Shown one piece after another: positions 34,594 to 43,258 of a DNA stretch of 64,000 nucleotides. Each line of letters opens with the position of its first letter. Positions within the stretch are counted from its first letter, which is position 1. The position numbers and the translations under genes are program-made. Origin of the DNA: Desulfotomaculum sp. (GTDB lineage Bacteria > Bacillota > Desulfotomaculia > Desulfotomaculales > Nap2-2B); assembly GCA_003485325.1 (NCBI GenBank), contig DMZI01000037.1:1-64000 (forward strand), written 5' to 3'. The notes under the pieces are model-generated. The model saw nothing but the letters and a program-made list of their open reading frames with translations. It searched no databases and was not told the DNA's origin.

Positions 34594-34992
34594 TTATTGC
34601 AGCTTTGCAGGGAGGAACTTGCCCTCGGCAGTAACGGCCTGCTTTTCGTCAGGCAAGGTTATCGCGGCCGAAAGTTTGCAAAGCCTTCTGCTGCTGTCCG
34701 TTTCCCGCGCCTCTATGAGAAGTTTTTCACCTATGGAAACCGGCAGACTGAAACTGATTTTCATTTCCGCCGTCACGGCAATTTTATTTTGACTCCAGAG
34801 CAGCTGGCCCATAGCCTCGTCCAAAAGCGTGGAAATCAAGCCGCCGTGCATCAAACCGTTCCGCCCCTGGTGATTTTCACCCGCCGTAAAATAAGCCCGG
34901 CAAACATTGTCCTGCAATTTGAATTCCACGTGAAAGCCATTCGGATTGGAAGAGCTGCAGGCAATGCATAAATTATTTCTCCGGTCTTCCAT
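34594..34992 (-). CDS. PaaI-type hotdog thioesterase
   Basis: 132 residues. The hotdog signature RNGLMHGGLISTLLDEAMGQ (about 44-63) is typical of PaaI-like acyl-CoA thioesterases. An N-terminal C-x2-C (CIAC) is followed by NPNGFHVEF, as in many members of the group. The acyl substrate is not deducible. It lies downstream of hppA beyond a terminator-like hairpin. Confidence 0.85.
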   Translation of the reverse strand: MEDRRNNLCIACSSSNPNGFHVEFKLQDNVCRAYFTAGENHQGRNGLMHGGLISTLLDEAMGQLLWSQNKIAVTAEMKISFSLPVSIGEKLLIEARETDSSRRLCKLSAAITLPDEKQAVTAEGKFLPAKLQ

Positions 34993-35011
34993 TTCTTCAC
35001 CCTTACAAATT

Positions 35012-35039
35012 TTAACAGCCGGGTTGCCCCGGCTGTTAA
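35012..35039 (-). terminator. Terminator-like hairpin after hppA
   Basis: A perfect 12-bp stem (TTAACAGCCGGG/CCCGGCTGTTAA, 4-nt loop). U-runs are short on both sides (AAATTT on the minus strand), so termination may be moderate. Confidence 0.65.
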
Positions 35040-35064
35040 TTTACTTTAGTTTAGCTTAAATTAT

Positions 35065-37089
35065 CTAACGGGTTATGTTGTAAACCAAAGGTACGATCAG
35101 TAAAGCAACGATGTTGACAACCTTAATCATCGGGTTGATCGCCGGACCTGCCGTATCCTTCAAGGGGTCGCCCACTGTGTCGCCGGTTACCGCCGCAGCG
35201 TGAGCCATAGACCCTTTACCGCCGTATAAACCATCTTCAATGGCCTTCTTGGCGTTGTCCCAGGCGCCGCCTCCCGCAGTCTGGAAGATAGCCAGGAACA
35301 AACCGGTGATGATTGTGCCCAGAAGCATTCCGCCGAGGGCTTCCCTGCCAAGGGCAAACCCTACAATTAGCGGGGCCAGGATAGGTACAAGGGCGGGCAC
35401 GATCATTTCTTTCAAAGCCCTGGCGGTAACGATATCAACGCAACGTCCGTATTCGGGACGCGCTTTGCCTTCCATCAATCCCTTTATCTCACGGAACTGG
35501 CGGCGCACTTCAATAACAACTTCACTTGCGGCACGGCCAACAGCGCCGATTGCAAATGCGGAGAACAGGAAAGGCAGGGCGCCGCCGATCAGCAGGCCTG
35601 CAAGCACATACGGGTTGTTGATTGAGAAACTGACTTCCTGCCCGGATAACTGTGCCAACTGATGGGTATAATCGGCAAAGAGAACGATGGCCGCCAAGCC
35701 TGCGGAACCGATTGCGTAACCCTTGGTTACAGCCTTGGTGGTATTGCCAACGGCGTCGAGAGGATCAGTAATTGCGCGTATTTCCGGGGGTAGCTCGGCC
35801 ATCTCGGCAATGCCGCCGCCGTTGTCAGTGATCGGACCGTAGGAATCAATGGCCACTACGATACCGGTCATGGAAAGCATGGCCATGGAAGCAATGGCGA
35901 TACCATACAGTCCGCCCCCTGCTCCGGCGCCTACGCCGGCGCCAACGCCGTAAGATACTAAAATACCGATTACAATTACGAAAGCGGGTATTACACTCGC
36001 CTCCATAGCAACAGAAAGTCCGGTAATAATGTTCGTGCCGTGCCCTGATTGCGAAGCTTCGGCAATTGACTTAACCGGACGGAAGGCTTTAGAAGTATAG
36101 TAGTCTGTAATATAAACCATCAGCATGGTTATTACTATCCCTACCAGAGCAGGCCAGAAATAGCCAGCTGCAGGAGCGAACGATTTAGTAAACCAGAAAC
36201 CAATCAGTGCAAGAATAGCTGACGCCCAGAGCCCCTTGTAAAGAGCTCCCATGATATTCTGGTTGCCGCCCATACGAACGAAAAAGCTCCCGATAATCGA
36301 GGCAATGATAGCTACAGCGCCAAGGATGATCGGGTAAGCCACCGCGATAGGGTTATCGGGGAACACGAGGTGACCCAGCAGCATTGCGCCTATTGCAGTC
36401 ACAGCATAGGTTTCAAATAAGTCTGCGGCCATACCGGCGCAGTCGCCGACGTTGTCTCCCACGTTGTCAGCGATAACAGCGGGGTTCCGGGGATCGTCCT
36501 CGGGAATGCCCGCTTCAACTTTACCGACCAGGTCGGCGCCCACATCTGCGCTCTTGGTATAAATACCTCCGCCAAGACGTGCGAACACGCTGATCAAGCT
36601 GCCTCCAAAACCCATTCCAACTAAAGAAACCGGATCATTAAACATAAGGAACAATCCTGAAATACCCAGTAACGCAAGGCTCACGCAGATCATGCCGGTT
36701 ACCGAACCGCCCCTGAAAGCGACAACCAGCGCATAGCCTATACCGGATTTGGCGGCTTCCGCGACACGGGTGTTGGCGCGGGTGCTGACGATCATACCAA
36801 CGTAACCGCATAAACCTGAAAAGATAGCTCCTATAATAAATCCAACAGCTGTTTGCATACCCAAACCGATCCATAGTAAAACGGCCACAATTACGCCGAC
36901 TATGGCGATTGTCCTGTACTGACGGCTTAAATAAGCCATCGCGCCTTCCTGAATGGCGCCGGAGATTTCCTGCATCCGCTGGGAACCTGCCGGTCTGCCG
37001 AGTACCCACGAAATAAGAAAGATTGCAAATAAAATACCAATTATAGAGGCAATAATACCCAACCATGAAATAGATGCTAAACTAGCCAA
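35065..37089 (-). CDS. hppA: Membrane proton-translocating pyrophosphatase, K+-independent type
   Basis: 674 residues with about 15-16 membrane helices. It couples hydrolysis of PPi to ion export. Active-site signatures: [20 protein letters not shown] and [20 protein letters not shown]; late motif [20 protein letters not shown]. At the site that decides potassium need, the sequence is [10 protein letters not shown], with Lys in place of the Ala of K+-dependent enzymes, so this should be a K+-independent H+ pump. Such pumps are common in syntrophic, energy-limited anaerobes that reuse PPi. Confidence 0.95.
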   Translation of the reverse strand: MASLASISWLGIIASIIGILFAIFLISWVLGRPAGSQRMQEISGAIQEGAMAYLSRQYRTIAIVGVIVAVLLWIGLGMQTAVGFIIGAIFSGLCGYVGMIVSTRANTRVAEAAKSGIGYALVVAFRGGSVTGMICVSLALLGISGLFLMFNDPVSLVGMGFGGSLISVFARLGGGIYTKSADVGADLVGKVEAGIPEDDPRNPAVIADNVGDNVGDCAGMAADLFETYAVTAIGAMLLGHLVFPDNPIAVAYPIILGAVAIIASIIGSFFVRMGGNQNIMGALYKGLWASAILALIGFWFTKSFAPAAGYFWPALVGIVITMLMVYITDYYTSKAFRPVKSIAEASQSGHGTNIITGLSVAMEASVIPAFVIVIGILVSYGVGAGVGAGAGGGLYGIAIASMAMLSMTGIVVAIDSYGPITDNGGGIAEMAELPPEIRAITDPLDAVGNTTKAVTKGYAIGSAGLAAIVLFADYTHQLAQLSGQEVSFSINNPYVLAGLLIGGALPFLFSAFAIGAVGRAASEVVIEVRRQFREIKGLMEGKARPEYGRCVDIVTARALKEMIVPALVPILAPLIVGFALGREALGGMLLGTIITGLFLAIFQTAGGGAWDNAKKAIEDGLYGGKGSMAHAAAVTGDTVGDPLKDTAGPAINPMIKVVNIVALLIVPLVYNITR

Positions 37090-37261
37090 TGCATTTCACC
37101 TGGTTTTTAAAAACCCGATCCAAGATCAGGCGCCTCTGACCAGGCTTTTCAAGCTCCTTTCTGCATCAGATTTGTCCCTTATCCCTGTTAGCAAAAGGAT
37201 ACAATGGGATGGAACTGATTAATAAAATAATGAGGCTGTTTGAAAAACTTTCTCTCCCCGC

Positions 37262-37489
37262 TTATTGCCAGAATCCCAGCAAAAGAGAGGTGATCCCGAA
37301 TAAAACGGCCACAACTGTCGTAACCTTGCCCAGCAACTCGTCCAATCCCTTCTTTTTACCAAAAAGGGCTTCCGCGCCACCGGTAATGGCCCCGGAAAGT
37401 CCCGCGCTCCTTCCCGACTGCAGTAACACCGCAGCAATCAATATCAGGGCAACGAGTATATGAACAACAGTTACCAGGCCTTTTACCAT
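37262..37489 (-). CDS. secG: Preprotein translocase subunit SecG
   Basis: 75 residues with two membrane helices (about 4-22 and 52-72) joined by SGRSAGLSGAITGGAEALFG, the recognisable SecG loop. It is a non-essential part of the SecYEG channel. The gene is monocistronic behind a strong promoter. Confidence 0.93.
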   Translation of the reverse strand: MVKGLVTVVHILVALILIAAVLLQSGRSAGLSGAITGGAEALFGKKKGLDELLGKVTTVVAVLFGITSLLLGFWQ

Positions 37490-37542
37490 ACCTCCACCCC
37501 CTCTCCCGAGATATTTTTTATTTAAAATCTATAACATTTTTT

Positions 37543-37570
37543 ATTATAACATGTCTTATAAAAATGACAA
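37543..37570 (-). promoter_or_regulatory. secG promoter
   Basis: On the minus strand TTGTCA, 16-nt spacer, TATAAT with TG one base before (extended -10). It lies 54 bases upstream of the secG start. Confidence 0.65.
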
Positions 37571-37594
37571 TTAATCAAAGAAAACATAAAAACA

Positions 37595-37951
37595 TCATTC
37601 GTTCCTGGCCAGACCAAGCTTGCCTGCATCGCCCCAAAGCCGTTCAAGATTATAGAACTTCCTGTCCTCCTCCAGAAAAACATGGACGATCAGGCTTCCA
37701 TAATCCATCAAAATCCACTTTGCCTGACGCCAACCCTCCAGACGGGGGACAAGTCCCGCTTCTTTTTCGATTTCTTCAATAATTCCCTCGGCAATACTCT
37801 TGACGTGAATTGTCGATCTCCCGGTACAGATAAGAAAATTATCCGCCATGATAGAAGACGTGCTTATATTCAAAACAACAATATCATAAGCTTTCTTAGA
37901 CCTAGCGGCGCGTACGGCAGTTTCTGCCAACACACCCGGATCTAACGTCAA
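37595..37951 (-). CDS. rsfS: Ribosomal silencing factor RsfS
   Basis: 118 residues, usual length. It binds L14 and blocks subunit joining in starvation. The DUF143 core is visible: KAYDIVVLNISTSSIMADNF, LICTGRSTIHVKSIAEGI, GWRQAKWILMDYGSLIVHVF, and the C-terminal FYNLERLWGDA. It commonly follows nadD/yqeK in Firmicutes; here nadD is close (upstream by two genes) while yqeK is missing. Confidence 0.93.
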   Translation of the reverse strand: MTLDPGVLAETAVRAARSKKAYDIVVLNISTSSIMADNFLICTGRSTIHVKSIAEGIIEEIEKEAGLVPRLEGWRQAKWILMDYGSLIVHVFLEEDRKFYNLERLWGDAGKLGLARNE

Positions 37952-38058
37952 AAATACTCCCCCTTACTGAAAAAATCCTTTATAATTATTTATTATTAAT
38001 TATTCGCCCTAATAATTGAATTTCCTGCTTCCAGTTTGACCGCCTTTCCATTTTTTTG

Positions 38059-38310
38059 TTACTTTTCACGTACTTTCGCCTGATTTACAATTAATACACG
38101 GCCTTCCATTTCCTTGCCGTTCATTGCTTCAATAATCAGATCAGCGTCTTCTTCCTTAACTTCCACAAAACCAAAACCGCGTGATCTGCCTGTCTGCCTG
38201 TCCCGGATTATCCGGCTGCTGATTACTGCGCCATGCATCGAGAAAACCTCTTCCAAATCTTCAGATCTCGTCGCCCATGGAAGATTACCCACATATAATG
38301 TGCGCGCCAC
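38059..38310 (-). CDS. RRM-type RNA-binding protein
   Basis: 83 residues from a revised GTG start (M-A-R-TLYVGNLPW), with GGGGTG as ribosome site; the frame is open upstream to an ATG at 38328. One RRM domain with RNP2 (LYVGNL) and RNP1 (RGFGFVEV) intact and aromatic residues in place. Such single-RRM proteins occur in several anaerobic Firmicutes and cyanobacteria, often cold- or stress-linked; the RNA target is unknown. Confidence 0.85.
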   Translation of the reverse strand: MARTLYVGNLPWATRSEDLEEVFSMHGAVISSRIIRDRQTGRSRGFGFVEVKEEDADLIIEAMNGKEMEGRVLIVNQAKVREK

Positions 38311-38392
38311 TTCTTTAAAGCACCCCATTCCTGTATGAATAAGTTTGTCATTATATTATTTCCAGAAGAAATTGACTCGATTCAATAGAATA

Positions 38393-38998
38393 TTAATCCT
38401 TGTAAAGGTTGTGCTCTTTGATGTATTTTTCCACGTTTTCAGGCAGCAGGTATTTAATAGGCTTTCCGGCCGGGATACGCTGCCGGATATCCGTGGATGA
38501 AATGGCCAGAGCCGGCACTTCCATGACAATTATTTTTTCGAGTTTATCGTCAGAAAGGCCGGGCAAACCTTCTTTCAGGCTGACTAGTTTGTACCCCGGA
38601 CGTGTAGCCGCAATAATAAAACACATGGAAAGAAGCTCCAAAACATTTTTCCAGCTTAAAATTTCCAGGACGGCATCTACCCCGGTTATGAAATAAATAT
38701 CAGCATCCCGGTAAAGGCCGGAAATTTCCCTTACCGTATCTATAGTGTAGGACATTCCTTCTCTTTCTATTTCTATTGCCGAAACAGTAAAAAAAGGGTT
38801 GCTGCTTACAGCCAGGTGGGTCATCACCAAACGGTGGTGGGCGCCGGAGATTTGCTTGGGGATTTTATGCGGCGGGTTGCCGGCGGGCACAAAGATAACC
38901 TTGTCCAAATTAAAATGATAGCGGGCTCCTTCCGCGGCTACCAAATGACCGTAATGAACAGGGTCGAAAGTTCCTCCCATGATTCCAATTCTCTTCAA
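38393..38998 (-). CDS. nadD: Nicotinate-nucleotide adenylyltransferase
   Basis: 201 residues from a revised TTG start (M-K-R-IGIMGGTFDPVHYGHL), with AGAGGAG 7 nt upstream; an ATG at 39028 would add ten very basic residues. It makes nicotinate adenine dinucleotide in NAD synthesis. The nucleotidyl-transferase motif GGTFDPVHYGHL and the late ISSTDIRQRI are intact. It lies in a proB-nadD-RRM-rsfS stretch of same-direction genes. Confidence 0.93.
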   Translation of the reverse strand: MKRIGIMGGTFDPVHYGHLVAAEGARYHFNLDKVIFVPAGNPPHKIPKQISGAHHRLVMTHLAVSSNPFFTVSAIEIEREGMSYTIDTVREISGLYRDADIYFITGVDAVLEILSWKNVLELLSMCFIIAATRPGYKLVSLKEGLPGLSDDKLEKIIVMEVPALAISSTDIRQRIPAGKPIKYLLPENVEKYIKEHNLYKD

Positions 38999-39073
38999 CA
39001 CCGGTCTCCTCTTTTTACGTTCTTTCATGTTTTTGCATTAAGAACTGTCCGACTTATTGTCACTGAGAAAAAA

Positions 39074-40192
39074 TTAAACATTCATGACCAGATTGTTGCG
39101 GTGGATCACCTCATCATACGCCTTGCGTCCTGGTGTTCTTGCTCTTTCCCAAGTCTTCGTGCCTTTAATTATTTCTATATCTTCTGAAGAATAATTTACA
39201 ATTCCCCTGGCAATTTCGCGCCCTCCCGGTTCTATAACACTTACCGTATGTCCAATTTTAAAGTTGCCTTCAACACGTTGGATACCTGACGGCAGCAGGC
39301 TCTTTCCCTTGTTCAGCAAGGCTGCCGCAGCGCCATCGTCAACAAAGATTCTCCCCTGAACGGTCGAGTTGTAAGCTATCCATCTTCTCCTGTTGGCGAG
39401 ACGTGACAAAGGCCAAAAAATCGTTCCCAGGGTTTCGCCCGCCAGCACACGGCGGATTACCTCCTTTTCCCCCGCTGCGGCAAGCACCGTTGTTATTCCG
39501 GAATGCATGGTAATCCTTGCAGCCTGAAGCTTCGTAATCATTCCCCCGGTGCCGAGGGCAGACTTAGAACCTGTGGCTATTTTTTCTATCTCCGCTGTTA
39601 TCTCCTTAACCTCGGCAATCAATTTCGATGATGAAAAGCGCGGGTCTCCTGTATACAACCCATCGATGTCAGACAATAAAATCAACAAATCAGCGTCAAC
39701 CAATACGCTGACCAGCGCAGCCAGGTTATCATTGTCTCCCAGTCTTATCTCATCCACCGCGACTGTGTCATTTTCGTTAATTACCGGCACTACACCCATA
39801 CGCAGCAAGGCGGACATTGTATTGCGCGCATTCAGAAACCGTTTGCGGTCAGAAAAATCTTCACGGGTTAAAAGGACTTGCCCGACAGTGATATCATGTT
39901 TTGCAAACACTTTTTCATAAAATTTGATCAACATTCCCTGACCAACTGACGCGCAGGCCTGTTTTTCCGGGATACTCTTTGGACGGTGTGCAAAACCGAG
40001 TCTTTGTATGCCTAAACCTATTGCCCCCGAACTGACTAAAAGAACTTCAACGCCTTCGCGCTGCACGCCGGCAATCTGATCAGCCAGACTTTCAATTTGG
40101 GAAATGTTCAAATCGCCCTCTTTGCCAATCAGGGAACTCGAACCTATTTTAACTACAATTCTTTTAAATGAAGGTAAATCCCTTGATTCCAA
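39074..40192 (-). CDS. proB: Glutamate 5-kinase with PUA domain
   Basis: 372 residues, the usual length. It phosphorylates glutamate as the first step to proline. The amino-acid kinase domain (about 10-260) has RIVVKIGSSSLIG, LLVSSGAIGLG and ALGTGGMITKLQAA; the C-terminal PUA domain (about 280-360) has GRIFVDDGAAAALLNKGKSL. proA, often next to it, is absent: nadD lies downstream instead and obg upstream. Confidence 0.95.
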   Translation of the reverse strand: MESRDLPSFKRIVVKIGSSSLIGKEGDLNISQIESLADQIAGVQREGVEVLLVSSGAIGLGIQRLGFAHRPKSIPEKQACASVGQGMLIKFYEKVFAKHDITVGQVLLTREDFSDRKRFLNARNTMSALLRMGVVPVINENDTVAVDEIRLGDNDNLAALVSVLVDADLLILLSDIDGLYTGDPRFSSSKLIAEVKEITAEIEKIATGSKSALGTGGMITKLQAARITMHSGITTVLAAAGEKEVIRRVLAGETLGTIFWPLSRLANRRRWIAYNSTVQGRIFVDDGAAAALLNKGKSLLPSGIQRVEGNFKIGHTVSVIEPGGREIARGIVNYSSEDIEIIKGTKTWERARTPGRKAYDEVIHRNNLVMNV

Positions 40193-40274
40193 AAAAGGTC
40201 ACCTCTATTTAAAATGCTTTCTAAAAGAAAGAATAGCATAACTAACCTTTCTCTTTAACCTTGCTCTTTAAAAG

Positions 40275-41540
40275 TTACGGATAAAAGACAAATTGGTACT
40301 TTCCTACCTGGACAGTATCGCCTTCTTTTATGCCGGCATCCTTTAACGCTTTTTCCAGCCCCATCCGGTCGAAGATCTTCTGCAGCCGTTTTACTGACTG
40401 GGAATTATCCAAATCAGTCATGGCAACAATTTTTTTAATCCTGTCCCCTTCCACATAGTAAATCCCTTCCCTGTGAACCACCTTAAAAGGCTCTTCTTCG
40501 TTAAAGACTGTAACCCTGGAGAATTCAGGAACGGTTTGCGGAACGGAAATCTGAAGGAGCATTTGTCCTATATTATGGATAAGGGTTTTTAACCCCTCGC
40601 CCGTCAATGCTGAAACCGGAATTATTTTATATTCCCCGGAAAGATGCTTTTGCAGGCGGGAAAGGTTTTCCGCGGCCTCAGGCAGGTCGATTTTATTTGC
40701 GGCAATCAGCTGGGGCCGCTGGGCAAGGGTGGGATTATATAAAGAAAGTTCCCTGTTAATAACCGAGAAGTCATCAAGCGGGTCCCTTCCCTGCATTCCA
40801 CTGATGTCCAGGACATGAACAAGCAGCCTGGTCCGCTCAAGGTGCCGTAAAAACTGGTGGCCAAGGCCCGCCCCTGTATGCGCCCCTTCAATCAAACCGG
40901 GAATGTCGGCAACCACAAAGCTGAAAGATTCATCGACTCTTACAACTCCAAGATTAGGAACAACAGTCGTAAACGGGTAGTCAGCGATCTTGGGGCGTGC
41001 TGCAGAAATCCGGGAAATCAATGTCGATTTGCCGGCGTTGGGAACTCCGATAAGGCCCACATCCGCCAGGAGCTTCAGCTCAAGTTCCAGCCAGAGCTCC
41101 TCCCCGGGCTCCCCTTTTTCAGCTATCGTCGGGGCTTTATTATGGGGGCCTGCAAAACGCGCGTTTCCCCTGCCGCCGCGCCCTCCGTGAGCTACGATGA
41201 ATTCCTGGCCTTCTGTGACGAGATCGGCAATTATTTGCCCCGTATCTTCGTTTCGTACGACAGTACCCGCGGGAATACGCAGATACAGATCTTTCCCCGC
41301 GCGGCCGTGCATATCTTTGCCCATGCCGTGCTGGCCCCGCTCCGATTTGTAATGCCTTTTGTAACGGAAGTCGATTAAAGTAGCCCGCCCGCCATCAACA
41401 CGGAAAATAACATCGCCGCCCCGTCCGCCGTCTCCTCCCGAGGGTCCGCCGTCGGGAACATACTTTTCCCTGCGAAAAGCGACGCACCCGTTGCCTCCGT
41501 CGCCCGCCTTAACGTAAATTTTAACTTTATCGTAAAACAA
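40275..41540 (-). CDS. obgE: GTPase Obg
   Basis: 421 residues from a revised TTG start (M-FYDKVKIYVKAGDGGNG), which restores the family N-terminus; GGTGAT lies before it. The glycine-rich Obg fold (FRREKYVPDGGPSGGDGGRG) is followed by the G domain (GVPNAGKSTLISRIS, DIPGLIEGA, ANKIDLP) and the C-terminal OCT domain. It acts in 50S assembly and in control of the sporulation phosphorelay. Just upstream is spo0B, as in Bacillus. Confidence 0.95.
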   Translation of the reverse strand: MFYDKVKIYVKAGDGGNGCVAFRREKYVPDGGPSGGDGGRGGDVIFRVDGGRATLIDFRYKRHYKSERGQHGMGKDMHGRAGKDLYLRIPAGTVVRNEDTGQIIADLVTEGQEFIVAHGGRGGRGNARFAGPHNKAPTIAEKGEPGEELWLELELKLLADVGLIGVPNAGKSTLISRISAARPKIADYPFTTVVPNLGVVRVDESFSFVVADIPGLIEGAHTGAGLGHQFLRHLERTRLLVHVLDISGMQGRDPLDDFSVINRELSLYNPTLAQRPQLIAANKIDLPEAAENLSRLQKHLSGEYKIIPVSALTGEGLKTLIHNIGQMLLQISVPQTVPEFSRVTVFNEEEPFKVVHREGIYYVEGDRIKKIVAMTDLDNSQSVKRLQKIFDRMGLEKALKDAGIKEGDTVQVGKYQFVFYP

Positions 41541-41563
41541 AATATCACCATCACGAATAACTT

Positions 41564-42124
41564 TTAGCCAGTTTCCTTTTTGGGCAGGCAAAACGATACT
41601 TCGCACAGGTTTTCTGTTTCTGTAAGAACAACATTGCCCCCCCAGGCGCTCATGCTCCGGTTGACGGCTTCAACGCTTTCATTCAGTCCTTCACGAAACG
41701 CCGAAATTGAAAAACCAAGGCGGCAGATAAACTTTCCCGGTTCTTCCATAAAGCTGACCTTTAAATTACGGTTTTCCACCTCAGGCAAAAAACCTGACAG
41801 TGCTTTACTAAATATTTCGCGCAGGCCGGAACCGAGATCTTTACCCGGCGCCAGGCACGATTCCGGACTTCCCTCTATTCGCAGGTCAATCTCAACACCA
41901 TATTTTGCAGCCTGGTTCCTGGCCTCTAATAATGCTGCCGCAACTTCAGGCGGTTTAAGATTAATGATTTCTCCAAAACGGTTAATCTGCATTACTGCTT
42001 CATTAATATATTTTTTGGCCTGCTCTATTTTATTTAACTGTATAAATCCGGAAATAACCTGAATGTGGTTTATAAAATCATGCCTTTGCACACGTAGTAT
42101 TTCCAGAAACATGTCTGTATCCAT
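41564..42124 (-). CDS. spo0B: Spo0B-type sporulation phosphotransferase
   Basis: 186 residues from an ATG at 42124 (MDTDMFLEILRVQRHDFINH) with GGGGTC before it. The helical hairpin with the phospho-acceptor His in QRHDFINHIQVISGFIQLN, and a degenerate ATPase-like C-terminal half, are those of the Spo0B/SpoOB_a family. Gene order rplU-rpmA-spo0B-obg matches Bacillus, where Spo0B passes phosphate from Spo0F to Spo0A. Many clostridia lack a full phosphorelay, so the partner here is not certain. Confidence 0.82.
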   Translation of the reverse strand: MDTDMFLEILRVQRHDFINHIQVISGFIQLNKIEQAKKYINEAVMQINRFGEIINLKPPEVAAALLEARNQAAKYGVEIDLRIEGSPESCLAPGKDLGSGLREIFSKALSGFLPEVENRNLKVSFMEEPGKFICRLGFSISAFREGLNESVEAVNRSMSAWGGNVVLTETENLCEVSFCLPKKETG

Positions 42125-42176
42125 TACAAGACCCCCATATATCTTAAAGATGGTTCTCATGCAACGGTATTATAAA

Positions 42177-42203
42177 AAAGGCCGGCTTTTGTACCGGCCT
42201 TTC
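42177..42203 (-). terminator. Terminator after rpmA
   Basis: AAAGGCCGG (to 42185) pairs with CCGGCCTTT (from 42194) around an 8-nt loop; TTTTTTATAA follows on the minus strand. It separates the rplU-rpmA transcript from spo0B-obg. Confidence 0.8.
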
Positions 42204-42227
42204 TTTCTCATATGGGTTGATGGAAAC

Positions 42228-42491
42228 CTATCCTACAGGAACTGGTTCCACACTTACCTGTTTTTTGTCACGGCCCCTGCGCTGGTAGGAAACAAGGCCG
42301 TCTACAAGCGCAAACAATGTATCGTCCCTGCCCTTGCCAACATTATTTCCGGGATGAATCCTGGTTCCTCTCTGCCGCACAAGGATGCTGCCAGCAGAAA
42401 CTATTTGACCGTCATAACGTTTTACACCCAGCATTTTGGGCTGTGAATCACGCCCGTTGCGTGAACTTCCTACTCCCTTTTTATGAGCCAT
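42228..42491 (-). CDS. rpmA: 50S ribosomal protein L27 without N-terminal extension
   Basis: 87 residues: [19 protein letters not shown] is the mature-type N-terminus. In most Firmicutes L27 carries about nine extra residues that the Prp protease removes. Here a TGA lies in frame three codons before the ATG, so there is no extension, and no prp gene lies in the 20-nt gap to rplU. The remainder ([23 protein letters not shown] core) is normal. The ATG has an AGGAGGTG ribosome site. Confidence 0.97.
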   Translation of the reverse strand: MAHKKGVGSSRNGRDSQPKMLGVKRYDGQIVSAGSILVRQRGTRIHPGNNVGKGRDDTLFALVDGLVSYQRRGRDKKQVSVEPVPVG

Positions 42492-42511
42492 GGTTATTCA
42501 CCTCCTGATTA

Positions 42512-42829
42512 CTAAACAATCTCTTCGATCTTTTCTACAAACACCTGCGTAAAGGCTCGCCTGGCGCCTTTTTTGCGGCGGTAATTCTTCTTTGCCTTAT
42601 ATTTAAATACGATTACTTTTCGGCCCCGTCCGTGGTCCACAGCTTTTAAAGTAACTTTTGCCCCCGTTACGAAAGGTGTTCCTATTTTTATATTTTCTCC
42701 GTCCGAAACGGCCAGCACCTTGTCAATGGTAATTTCCTGACCAGCTTCAACGGGAAGTTTATCTACCAGAAGCGTTTCCTTTTCCCGTACACGGTACTGC
42801 CTGCCACCAGTTTCAATAACTGCGTACAC
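42512..42829 (-). CDS. rplU: 50S ribosomal protein L21
   Basis: 105 residues from a GTG start (M-YAVIETGGRQYRVREKE) with AGGAGAG before it. The C-terminal KYKAKKNYRRKKGARRAFT is typical. It binds 23S rRNA near L20. First gene of the rplU-rpmA operon. Confidence 0.97.
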   Translation of the reverse strand: MYAVIETGGRQYRVREKETLLVDKLPVEAGQEITIDKVLAVSDGENIKIGTPFVTGAKVTLKAVDHGRGRKVIVFKYKAKKNYRRKKGARRAFTQVFVEKIEEIV

Positions 42830-42842
42830 CCGTTCAACTCTC

Positions 42843-42937
42843 CTTTATCCTGTTCAAACTATAAATACATAAGGGCGGTTTTTAAAACCACCAGCAAACC
42901 ACATGTTATATTTTAACACAGTATTGCCCGATGTCAA
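42843..42937 (-). promoter_or_regulatory. rplU promoter and leader
   Basis: On the minus strand TTGACA (42937-42932), 16-nt spacer, TAAAAT (42915-42910). The leader of about 75 nt has a hairpin GGTGGTT/AACCGCC (42874-42892) and may be an L21-type autoregulatory leader, which I cannot confirm. Confidence 0.6.
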
Positions 42938-42974
42938 GAAAAATGCATAGTCAAGATACATAAAACCGTTAATG

Positions 42975-43004
42975 TTGACAAGTTCACCATCCCCAAGTTA
43001 TAAT
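42975..43004 (+). promoter_or_regulatory. Consensus sigma-A promoter for the carboxyltransferase
   Basis: Perfect TTGACA (42975-42980), 18-nt spacer, perfect TATAAT (42999-43004). The next plus-strand gene starts at 43259, leaving a leader of about 245 nt. The leader holds a small hairpin (GGTTGGA/TCCAGCC, 43174-43192) and a 28-codon frame starting ATGGGGGGTGTT with no ribosome site. I see no known riboswitch in it. Confidence 0.75.
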
Positions 43005-43258
43005 TCTTTTGGTAATTTGCTTACATCGGGTTTTGTCGCGGCATACACGTCTTTTGTCTTTTTTGCTTTCACAGATAAAGCCGGATAATGGGGGGTGTTG
43101 GTTTTATACAAATAAATAGGCAGGAAAAGCGGTATTTTTTAGCTTTGAAAGGGGAAAAGGAGAGGCAATTTTAAGGTTGGATCTTTTCCAGCCAGATAAT
43201 TATTTATAACATTATTTTTTGACCCCTTATGAATTATTACTAAAATAGGAGGCGCGTG

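Noticed and set aside
43088..43174. 28-codon leader peptide in the carboxyltransferase leader
   Set aside because: No ribosome site and no runs of regulatory codons; kept only as a remark in the promoter entry.
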